From Prionace glauca (Eukaryota; Chordata; Chondrichthyes; Carcharhiniformes; Carcharhinidae): 64,000 nucleotides of DNA. The notes beneath the pieces were generated by a model. That model saw only the letters and a program-made list of their open reading frames with translations. It had not been told where the DNA came from and searched no databases. Below are positions 56,420 through 64,000 of this stretch, piece after piece. The stretch is from assembly GCA_037974335.1 (NCBI GenBank), contig CM075724.1, forward strand, positions 63,018,470 to 63,082,469, in the 5' to 3' direction. A program made the position numbers and the translations under genes. Numbering within the stretch: position 1 is the stretch's first letter; each line of letters starts with the position of its first letter.

Positions 56420-57035
56420 AGAGGCGTATTCCTTAATTAGCTTTCCAAGTCCTCGTGCCTGTATCAATATTTAGCAACACGTGTTACTAATTGGAGAACA
56501 AACCCACCTGCACTTCAGTTTACCTTTTCAAAGTGTTGACCTTTCCATTGCTGTTCATGAATCCCTACTTTGAATATTAAAAATCTTGCTAATCCGAGGA
56601 AGGTATCATAGACAGATTTCATTGTTCACAGCTAACGTTGCTATGGAGCGAGCACTTCAGGCTTCTCTTGGCACGACTGTTGATCAATTTGAGGGTTTCC
56701 ACTCCCAGTGTACATTGCTGTTTCTTTGTAGATAAAAACTAATCTAGAAATCTGCCTGAAGGCAGAAAGCCAACATATGCTCCCACTTGCCTTCGAAGAT
56801 ACTTTGTCAATAAGTATCCACAGTCACTTATATTGCCATCTACGTTCGAGTCGCCATTTTTCCTTCTTTTTTATGTGTTTGCGCATAACCTTTTCAGAAC
56901 ATCTTTAGAATAATCATTACTGTGTTTCTTAAAGGGAATGCAAACTTCTCAAAAGAGTCATTTATAATCGTCCACTTATGTAGTGGGTAATATATTTTAA
57001 CGTAATATTGATTCCCACGTCCCATTTTATGGAGA
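56420..57035. other. Unassigned
   Basis: No exon, repeat or RNA gene was recognised. Confidence 0.4.
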
Positions 57036-57039
57036 GATC

Positions 57040-57375
57040 TGGCAGGAAGGTCGATGCCCAGTGGATTAGGAATGCAGGAATCCTGAGTATTGATCTGAGG
57101 CCTCGGGTTCGATTCCCACTGTGGTCAATGAGGAACTTTGAATTCATTTGATAAAAATCTGGAATTGAAATGATGACCAGGAAAGTATTGTCGTAAAAAA
57201 ACTGGTTCGTCAATGCCCTTCAGGGAAGGAAATGTGCCATCATTTCCATGCCTGGCTTGCATGCGACTTCAGAAACACAGTAATGCATTTGACTTTTAAC
57301 ACCCCTCTGAAATATTCTGGTAGGGCTCTTAGAAGGGCAACAAATGCTGGTCCGGTCAGCAATGCCTACATCCTA
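57040..57375 (+). mobile_element. Full-length tRNA-derived SINE
   Basis: A tRNA-like head has an A-box-like GATGCCCAGTGGATTAGG and a B box GGTTCGATTCC (57106-57116). The body then runs AACTGGTTCGTCAATGCCCTTCAGG, GAAATGTGCCATCATTTCC and CTGAAATATTCTGGTAGGG, ending GGGCAACAAATGCTGG ... CCTACATCC. The heads and bodies at 16350, 62595 and 63425 match. Confidence 0.85.
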
Positions 57376-57384
57376 ACAGAAAAA

Positions 57385-58345
57385 TTATATCCGTGATCAG
57401 CAATGATAGGCAATAACATTTCATTCATGATTATCCTCAACACCAGTGCCCCGCAAGGCTTTGTCCTGAGCCCTCCACTTAGCTCCTAATATACCTATGA
57501 CTGATCAAATTCCCCTCCAATTCGATTTTCACGTTTGCTGATGACACCAGCATAGTGGTCGGATCTCAAACAATGATGTGACAGAATACAGGGCGTACTG
57601 AATTGGCGCAACAACAATAAGACTTCCCTCAATGTTAGTAAAATGAAGGAGTGAATCATCGACTTCAGGAAGCTTAATGGAGAACATGCCCTTCTCGACA
57701 GCAACAGGGATGAAATGGAAATCATTGAGAGCTTCAAGTTTCTCGGTGTCTAAATCGCCAACGACCTGTCCTGGACACTTGACACTGACGTTATAGCTAA
57801 GAAAGCCCACCAACACCTCTACTTTCTCAGGGGCCTAAGGAAATTCGGCATGTCCGCTTCAACTCTCACCAAATTTTACAGATGCACGGAGAAAGCAACA
57901 TTTCTGGATATATCACAGCTTGATATGACTCCTGCTCTGAACAAGACCTCAAGGCACTAAAACGGGTCGTGAACGAAGCCCAATCCATAGCGCAAACTAG
58001 TCTTCCATACATTGACTCTGTCTACACTTCCCACTGCCACGGAAAAGTAGCCAAGGACACTAATAATCAAGGACCCTATGCACCCAGTATATACTCTCTT
58101 CCACATTTTTCCATTGGGAAGAAGATACAAAAGTCTAAGGTCATGTTCCAAACGACTCAAGCCCAGCTTCTTCCCCACTGCCATCGGACCTTTGAATAGA
58201 CCTATCTTATATTAAGTTGACCTTTCTCGACAGCCTAGATAGGGCTATAACATTACATTCTGCAGCGTTATGCTTTGTCTCCTTCGGAACAACAAACAAT
58301 GTTGTTCATTGTATACTAATATATGTGACAATAAAAGCTTAATTT
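57385..58345 (+). mobile_element. L2/Rex1-like LINE, RT C-terminal half and 3' end
   Basis: The frame, with a few breaks, reads a decayed TDDTSIVV active-site box, then FRKLNGEHALLDSNRDEME, ESFKFLGV, NDLSWTLDTDVIAKKAHQHL and YFLRGLRKFGMSASTLTKFY. The 3' end is ACTAATATATGTGACAATAAA. A SINE sits directly upstream. Confidence 0.8.
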
Positions 58346-59330
58346 AAAAGCGACTTAAAATGGAAATCCCCTGCCTGTGTCATTACGAATGGGAATGTGC
58401 TGCCTCTCTTCAACGAAATTGGATGACAACATGATGTCATGGATTTTTTTTTTTTGCAATACTCTTCCTTCATCATTTCCATCTCCAAATTTATGATAAA
58501 TAGGATAAGAATCAGCTTAATAAGGAACATTCCTCACCAAGTGCCTTGAATTTGTTTAAAGTTGGCTTTTATGGCTGATTTTGGACAATGTGCTGAAGCT
58601 GTAATTTCTGACTCACTGAGATCAGTGTTACGGTATTTTAGCATATAGAAAAATACAATATGTGTGGGAGATTTAAACTTAACTTTCCTAAATCTTGTGC
58701 AATCATTAGTAAGAAAAGGACAATGTATGCAGGGACACGCTTTCAGTCATGTAAAGAAATTAATCAAATAATTAAATGCCAATTGATGAAACAGTTACAT
58801 TTTTTCCGTTGTAACGACAGTGCCGTTTGGAAAGATACATTGACATGATTGAAACGGAACATCCGTTGCACGTGTGTGTCGCTATAATTATACACTGAAA
58901 CACGCGATGTAAAATAACTGCTGCTATTGAATACTTGACACGTCCACAATGTGTTGCAATGTTGCTACATTTAGGAACGACATGTTCGCAATTCGAGAAG
59001 GCCGAGTGAAATATGTCCACTGCCAAGTTCCAATCGTCAATACGCCTTGTCAATCTTTAGCAACGTATAAGTGTAGCTCAAAACAGAAAGTTACAAACCC
59101 CGAGCAAATAGTATACACGCTATCAGCTTATCTAGATAAACCGCCAACACAATAATCTTTTACATACCATAAATAGAAGTGCCACTATTTGGATTAATTT
59201 AGCATCAAAATTATTCATACGACTTTGTTTCCATATTGAGTCAACTGTTGTTTGTCAGATAAGAAAATTAAATGTTAGGTAAACCAAAGTATTATGACAG
59301 TTGAACAGTTGCCAATTTACTTGCAGTTTT
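58345..59330. other. Unassigned AT-rich sequence
   Basis: No exon or repeat was recognised. A 12-base T run lies at about 58445-58457. Confidence 0.35.
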
Positions 59331-59333
59331 CAG

Positions 59334-59511
59334 GGTCCATCTCTTTCCTGATAAATGTTTCGTCGTCAGCCTAACTAAACGGACCAAATCCCAACGGGTC
59401 AAAACAAAAACAATGAACATGGCTTCTTCTGTGGAAGTATTTGAAGAAGCAAATAAGACAACAGAAAAAGAAGCTGCAGAAAAATGCCGACTGTATGGAG
59501 GAAGAAAATGA
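59334..59511 (+). CDS. Possible orphan cytoplasmic-tail exon (58 codons)
   Basis: After the acceptor TTGCAGTTTTCAG, a phase-2 frame is open for 58 codons to TGA at 59509-59511. It reads VHLFPDKCFVVSLTKRTKS, a basic stretch, then VEVFEEANKTTEKEAAEK. Phase and general character match the open frame in gene A exon 5 (phase 2, ending LLEARNKAKK). It might be the last exon of a lost or distant third tandem copy. No V, C1 or TM exon was found between gene B and here. It may be chance. Confidence 0.3.
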
Positions 59512-60227
59512 CAGTCTGGCACGATAGGAGAATGACGCTTGGATGAAGAATACATGTTCTTTATAGCAAAATGGAATTCGATGCATACCCATAAAGAAGA
59601 ACTTTGATTGCTCTGGGGAAAGAATCGGGATGGGAATAATTGGGCAATGCTGTTAAACTGCCAGCACGGGTCAAACGGTTACCTTCGCAGATACAGGATT
59701 CCACAACTCCACATGGTGTCATGTGGAAATAGATGTTTGTGAAGCAAGACACAACTCGAACCTACTTTCAGTAAATTGATTGGGAAATCCAAGTATTCAG
59801 CTTCACCTGTTTTCTATCAGGAGCATCAGCTGAACTGGATATAACGCACGGGAATGTAGTCACCATAAATAATGGGACGTACGAATCCACACGCGGCTTT
59901 TTTTTCTGTGTTACTGAACAAAGTGAACACTGATCGTTAATTGTAAGAAATCCTAGAAAAGCGATTTTTTAAATTTTACTTTACTATATAGATAATTAGG
60001 TACCACGGGACACAATATATCGTTGGAACCGAAAGAACCGTCATTATTTTTACAATAGACTCATTGAATAATATTGTATGACAAGAAAGTTTTATTTTCC
60101 TAAAGCAACGAAAATAAACTTCTTAAAATAACTGAGTAGCAAGTGACTACCATGTACTTCATTATCTGATAGAGATGGTATCATATAGTACAAACACTCA
60201 TGGTGCCGGTACGGCAGAGGGACGCGA
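59512..60227. other. Unassigned, includes the presumed 3' UTR of gene C
   Basis: A minus-strand AATAAA (plus TTTATT at 60091-60096) lies about 130 bases beyond the gene C stop and may be its poly(A) signal. Confidence 0.4.
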
Positions 60228-60437
60228 TCACTGTGCACCATAGAAGTGAATTCTGCTTCGAAGTTCAATTGCTAATTGTTTTTCGCCTCCGCATAGCCAG
60301 TCTCTTTTGCTCCATTTTTGTTTTGGTCTCCGCAGTTGGGCATATTCAGTGTACCTTTCGTTAGCTTTGCCATTGTCTGAGCCAGTCAACGCTACACGTG
60401 AGTATATCAGGTCATTACCGACTTTCCTTTGTTGCGT
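60228..60437 (-). CDS. Gene C last coding exon, ITIM 2 and ITIM 3
   Basis: The acceptor is CATTGACCTTGCAG (minus). It codes TQQRKVGNDLIYSRVAL, then NERYTEYAQLRRPKQK and a basic, Trp- and Cys-containing end to TGA at 60230-60228. The two Tyr motifs are 22 residues apart. Phase 0 at its start fits the preceding exon. Confidence 0.75.
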   Translation of the reverse strand, partial: TQQRKVGNDLIYSRVALTGSDNGKANERYTEYAQLRRPKQKWSKRDWLCGGEKQLAIELRSRIHFYGAQ

Positions 60438-62376
60438 CTGCAAGGTCAATGTTTGAAAATATTGTTTACTGGTTACATCGCAAGTCCCATGGTCCGCTGT
60501 TCAAAAAACTTCATCAGAAGGTCACGCAGATCATCTTATAGAGAGCATGGGGGCAAAATCAACAGATTCAGATTTCTTGCTTTATCGCATGGGTGTTGAT
60601 GTTACACTGGTATACTTTGTTTCTCTGATCGGTTACTCGGCCCCACCTGAGCATACACACCTCGTCACGTTTATGCTTTGGAATTTTGCTCAAATCTAAT
60701 GCGGCATATTTCAGACTCATTTTCCTGCTTGGGCAAAATGGAAAATTTTTGTTACGCGACTGGTTCATTGTGTTCACCTGTTTAAAATAATTTCGGTCAA
60801 ACATTGAGCGCATTAACCTGGGACCGAATAGACGTCCGCAAAATGTAATTAATTTACATTTACCTAAGCGCGAATATTAAGGCGCTCGACACTTTACACT
60901 CCTATCCCAAATATTTAAACCCGCCAATTTCACTCGACATAATTGTTACACAAATATTGAAACAGGCGGCAGCTTCACTACGTACAACTTATTTTCGATC
61001 TGAATGAAGGAATGGATTGATGAAAAGTTATTAATGGTATTTTCAACGAGATAAACCGTTCTCTTTTCTAAACATTTATCGTTGTTTGCCAGTAAAGCAC
61101 TCGGTGGCAACTGTATTTCCACATTCGCTTGAAATGTGGAATTTCATTGAGACAAAACAAGATGCGGAGATGCCAGCGTTGGACTGGGGTGGGCGCAGTA
61201 AGAAGTCTCACAACACCTGTGTCCCAAACTTCGGGATTCCAAAAAAAAACCCGTTGGACTTTAACCGAGTTTTGTGAGACCTCTTCCTGAAACAAAACAA
61301 ATACATTTATTAAGTGGGCTTAAGCTGGTCTGATTATATTTACTTTCCATTATATCAATCTTTCCTGGTGTTTCAACAAACTGCCTGTAAATGAATGAAC
61401 TTACCAGTTCCTCGCTCCCGTTCCCTCCTGTTACACGTCCGTCTTTACCTGAAAATAAGTGAAATTTAATGATATTGAAATGAAAGTTCTGAAGAAAAAT
61501 CTTACGGACCCGAAATGTTAACTCTGTGGCCTCTACACAGGCGCTACCAGAATTGTTGACTTTATCCAGGATTTTCTGTTTTCCAACTCATTTTCCACAT
61601 CAGAGTCTGCAAAGATACGTCTATGGTCAGAAAAAAAAAAGCCCAGGAGGATTTCCAATTTCGTAATCTCCGCAAAATAATTGAAATCCTAAGCAGCAGC
61701 AGGGTACTTTAAAATATTTCACGGGAGCTATGGTAATATTTCGCATTGTAGGAGAAGGTGGGCAAATGCCGAACATCAGCAATGGTAATATTGGGTGACT
61801 GAGCAAGTCCGAGGAGCCATCTGGCCTTCTACTGCTCCTGTTTGTTTTGTAGCTCTGTGCACAGCCGTTCCCGGACCAGAGCCACAGTTATAGCTAAACA
61901 TGACTCCACCTCACAGCGGTTTGGAAACTAATTTTGTGTGGGACAGCATTTCGTTCATCTGACTCCTAAAGGAAATATATTTGGAAAAATGCAGATAACT
62001 GTTTTTATCTTTATTTTATCTCTCTATGTCCTAAAACATACTTTCAACAATTAATGTTTCCTCAAAATCATACGACTCTTTTCAACTTTAGCTCCGAACT
62101 GCTCACCAGTTTACAGGAATTTTGGTGAAACATTGAGTGGATTAGCCTGGGATCGAATAGACGTGCGCAAAATATAATTAATTTACATTTACCTAAGTGC
62201 GAATATTAAGACACTCTAAACTACGTCGTCTCAAAGGTATGTACAAAACTCAAGTGTTATCTTACCTTCATTCTTTAGCATTTGTTGCTGCCTCGTCATG
62301 ACGATCGCAAGCACGAGGAACAATCCAACCAGCGCGCACACTCGAATCGAATTGTAAAGTAATGTCGAGGTATTTT
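60228..62376 (-). CDS. Gene C: ITIM-bearing IgSF receptor, TM and cytoplasmic exons (5' end outside window)
   Basis: Four minus-strand exons join without a frame break: TM 62376-62266 (phase 1 to 1), 61448-61405 (1 to 0), 60777-60661 (0 to 0) and 60437-60228 with stop. The tail carries three ITIM-like motifs: LKYAAL, LIYSRV and TEYAQL. The spacing NDLIYSRV ... TEYAQL recalls the NDITYADL ... TEYASI arrangement of SIRP-alpha. When phosphorylated, such motifs bind SHP-1/SHP-2 type phosphatases and dampen signalling. The ectodomain should lie beyond the right edge. A V and C1 domain like genes A and B is expected but not seen. The convergent orientation to A and B and the shared Arg at the outer TM edge suggest a paired-receptor cluster. 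Confidence 0.75.
60661..60777 (-). CDS. Gene C ITIM 1 exon
   Basis: 117 bases, phase 0 to 0, acceptor TTATTTTAAACAG and donor GAG|GTGTGT. It encodes 39 residues including KMSLKYAALDLSKIPK. SIRP-alpha has a comparable LTYADLDM element. The donor is weaker than the others. Confidence 0.65.
61161..61291. repeat. Short fold-back family member with 9-base target duplication
   Basis: It starts GATGCGGAGATGCCAGCG and ends TTGTGAGACCTCTTCCTGA. It carries CAGTAAGAAGTCTCACAACACC and the near-complement GTTGGACTTTAACC. ACAAAACAA flanks it at 61152-61160 and 61292-61300. It lies in an intron of gene C. Confidence 0.65.
61405..61448 (-). CDS. Gene C small juxtamembrane exon
   Basis: 44 bases with acceptor CACTTATTTTCAG and donor CTG|GTAAGT. 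It encodes GKDGRVTGGNGSEEL. It changes the phase from 1 to 0, exactly as required by the exons on both sides. Confidence 0.7.
62100..62222. repeat. Intronic 122-base block duplicated at 60773-60895
   Basis: Both copies contain ACATTGAG, CCTGGGAYCGAATAGACGT, TAATTAATTTACATTTACC and GCGAATATTAAG. The copy at 60773 abuts the acceptor of the ITIM 1 exon, so the second copy may be the remnant of a duplicated exon start. Confidence 0.8.
62266..62376 (-). CDS. Gene C transmembrane exon
   Basis: 111 bases, acceptor ACTAATCTTGCAG, donor G|GTAAGA. It encodes ENTSTLLYNSIR followed by a hydrophobic VCALVGLFLVLAIVM and the stop-transfer TRQQQMLKNE. The Arg at the outer boundary is in the same place as in genes A and B, but here the frame continues into a tail. 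Confidence 0.78.
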
Positions 62377-62594
62377 CTGCAAGATTAGTTGCAACATGAG
62401 GTAATAGTTAATATTAAATTTAAAAAAAGGACTCCAAGATGGTTTCTTACGTAAACTATAGTGATGATTGTACTCATCCCCCCGTGTTCAACGGAAATAG
62501 AACGTTTGAATAAAAAGCTTGTTTGCAATTAAGTTTCTGCAGTATCTTCTTCCTCGAACATTTGGCGCATTATTGATTAATCGGGAAGACTAAA

Positions 62595-62865
62595 AGGCTG
62601 GAGTCACATGTAGGCCAGACCGGAAAAGGGTGACTGATTTCCTTTCCTCAAAGTCATCAGAGAGCCAGGTCGGTTATTGCGTCTGAATTATAGTTTCATG
62701 ATACATTACTGAAACAAATGTTTAGTTCAGCATTTATTAATTAGTTTTAAATGTCATGATGTGATTTGAACCGATATCCTTCCAGCTTTAGCCTGCACCT
62801 CTTGAGTAATAGGCTCGTGGTATTAAAATCTCGCTACCATCTTCCCTTCGTAGTATGCCATTGGA
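62595..62865 (-). mobile_element. tRNA-derived SINE
   Basis: Plus text GGCTGGAGTCACATGTAGGCC at the left. The tRNA-like head at the right has the complement of the B-box-like GGTTCAAATC. Same family as 57040-57375. Confidence 0.65.
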
Positions 62866-62904
62866 GATAATGGGACAACACCCAAATGATTCACTCTTAA
62901 TTGC

Positions 62905-62998
62905 CGACTGAAAGGGCCTATCAAGCTACTCCGTTTAAGGGCAATTAGGGATTAACAATAAATGTTGGCCTAGCCAGCGACGTTCACATTCCTTGAAA
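62905..62998 (+). mobile_element. SINE 3' fragment
   Basis: AAGGGCAATTAGGGATTAAC AATAAATGTTGGCCTAGCC AGCGACGTTCACATTCC in order, the 3' end of the same SINE family in the opposite direction to its neighbour. Confidence 0.65.
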
Positions 62999-63424
62999 GA
63001 GTTTACTTTCAAAAATTTAGTGAACTGGACATACAACGTTTTTACCGGTTACAGTTTAAATGAGATTTATGAGACTGGTTTCAGTTAAACTCATCATGAT
63101 CTGTAAGTAAGATGAGAAGCTGGCCGTTTGGTTATTCCAAAACTCTGCACTGAACGTAATCGAACGCGTGACAATATCGGAAATCCCACGGCAATCAGTC
63201 CTTGCGCAAACAACGGGCCTTCAGATTAAAGCAATAGTTTTCAAGCAAGAGGAGTTCGCAATGATCAAGTTTAAAGCATTTTCAACAAAATAAACAGAAA
63301 GTGAAAAAGACTAATAATATTCAGGTTAAGAACTATTGCACTAGAAAATTTGAACGAATAATTAATATTGTTCCGTTAGAAATAGAGGAATTTGAAAGCA
63401 AATACGTTTGGATTTTTGTTCTTA

Positions 63425-63770
63425 TATGGGATGTGAGCATTGCTCATGAAGCCAGCATTGCCCATTCCTAATTGCCCCTGAACAAAATGGCCTGCTAGAA
63501 AGTTGCAGGGGACAGTTAAGATTCAACCACGTTGCACTGGCTCTGAAGTCGCATGTAAACCTGGCTGAGTAAGGAGGGCAGATTTCCTTCCCTGAAGGAC
63601 ATTCGTGAACCACTTTGTTTTTTTACCACGATCGATTATAGTTATATGGTCAACATTACTGAGACTCGTCTGATATTCCATAGCTATTAATTGAATTATG
63701 TTTCCAGAAACTGCTCTTGTGGGATGCGAATCCATGTCCTTAGATTGATTACCAGCCTGAGTGCATCGCT
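63425..63770 (-). mobile_element. Full-length tRNA-derived SINE
   Basis: Plus text starts GGGATGTGAGCATTGCTCATG and runs through CTGGCTCTGAAGTCGCATG and AGATTTCCTTCCCTGAAGG to the head at 63715-63765 (complement GGTAATCAATCTAAGGACATGG ATTCGCATCCC). Confidence 0.75.
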
Positions 63771-64000
63771 GGCTATATATATATCGATTTCAACACATTG
63801 CACTAAATTCAGTGTAAAGTTTCTGTTGGCATTTCCCGTGACATTTCCGCGATTATTATTATGCTTAAAACTTACGAAAAATTTCACAATGAATTCTACT
63901 GTAGGTGGCTTTCCTTTTAAAAGTTTCCTCCTACCTTGGTTAGGGTTAGAAATCGTGAACGCCACAATAGCCGGAGTCTTAAGGGTGACATGAGATACCA
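63771..64000. other. Unassigned end of window
   Basis: No C1 or V exon of gene C is visible here on the minus strand. The ectodomain must begin further right or be preceded by a long intron. Confidence 0.4.

Noticed and set aside
57061-57125. tRNA gene
   Set aside because: A- and B-box-like motifs are present, but the sequence is the head of a SINE followed by its usual body.
57957-58199. Frames on both strands near 58.1 kb as small genes
   Set aside because: They are shadows of the L2/Rex1-like LINE ORF2 end.
61068-61295. Minus-strand frame beginning at the acceptor-like TTTGTTTTGTTTCAG as a gene C exon
   Set aside because: The frame is almost wholly the fold-back repeat at 61161-61291. 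The exons at 60777 and 60437 fit the phase without it.
63422-63965. Minus-strand frames at the right edge as the missing gene C Ig domains
   Set aside because: They lie in a SINE (63425-63770) or lack the Cys-Trp-Cys pattern of an Ig domain.

Overview
The window looks like a cartilaginous fish, most likely a shark. This is an inference from AT-rich vertebrate introns packed with CR1-clade LINEs, L2/Rex1-like LINEs and several tRNA-derived SINE types whose body sequences are commonly seen in elasmobranch DNA, together with single-exon immunoglobulin-superfamily (IgSF) domains. No rRNA, tRNA gene or CRISPR array was recognised.

Host genes. Two tandem plus-strand genes (A, 14480-18867; B, 35127-40487) each encode a leader, a V-set domain ending in a J-like G-x-G-x-x-L-T-V strand, a C1-set domain and a transmembrane (TM) segment. 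All junctions have GT/AG sites in matching phase, and the V and C1 exons are exactly 306 and 297 bases in both. Both TM exons end in the same TGA two bases before the splice donor, so the proteins should have almost no cytoplasmic tail. At the right edge a third gene (C, minus strand, 62376-60228) enters the window by its TM exon and then shows three phase-compatible cytoplasmic exons carrying three ITIM-like motifs (LKYAAL, LIYSRV, TEYAQL). Its ectodomain lies outside. The arrangement resembles a paired inhibitory / tail-less receptor cluster like mammalian SIRP, with the V domain also recalling NKp30/XMIV.

Layout. 1-10.7 kb is a pile of LINEs, one nested in another. 11.45-22.96 kb is gene A with flanks. 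22.97-32.1 kb is decayed LINE/SINE sequence. 32.8-42.3 kb is gene B, a diverged tandem copy of the gene A block. 42.3-44.4 kb is mostly unassigned. 44.4-47.2 kb is a young 5'-truncated LINE with a long open frame. 47.2-52.3 kb is repeats and unassigned sequence. 52.3-53.4 kb is a GC-rich fold-back block. 54.9-58.3 kb is decayed LINE, Penelope-like and SINE sequence. 58.3-60.2 kb is mostly unassigned but holds one possible orphan tail exon. 60.2-62.4 kb is the gene C tail, followed by SINEs to the end.

How the genes may work together (inference). Gene C would recruit SH2 phosphatases through its ITIMs. Genes A and B share the domain plan upstream but lack signalling motifs, so they would be decoys or would need an adaptor. 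A basic residue sits at the outer edge of the TM segment in all three.
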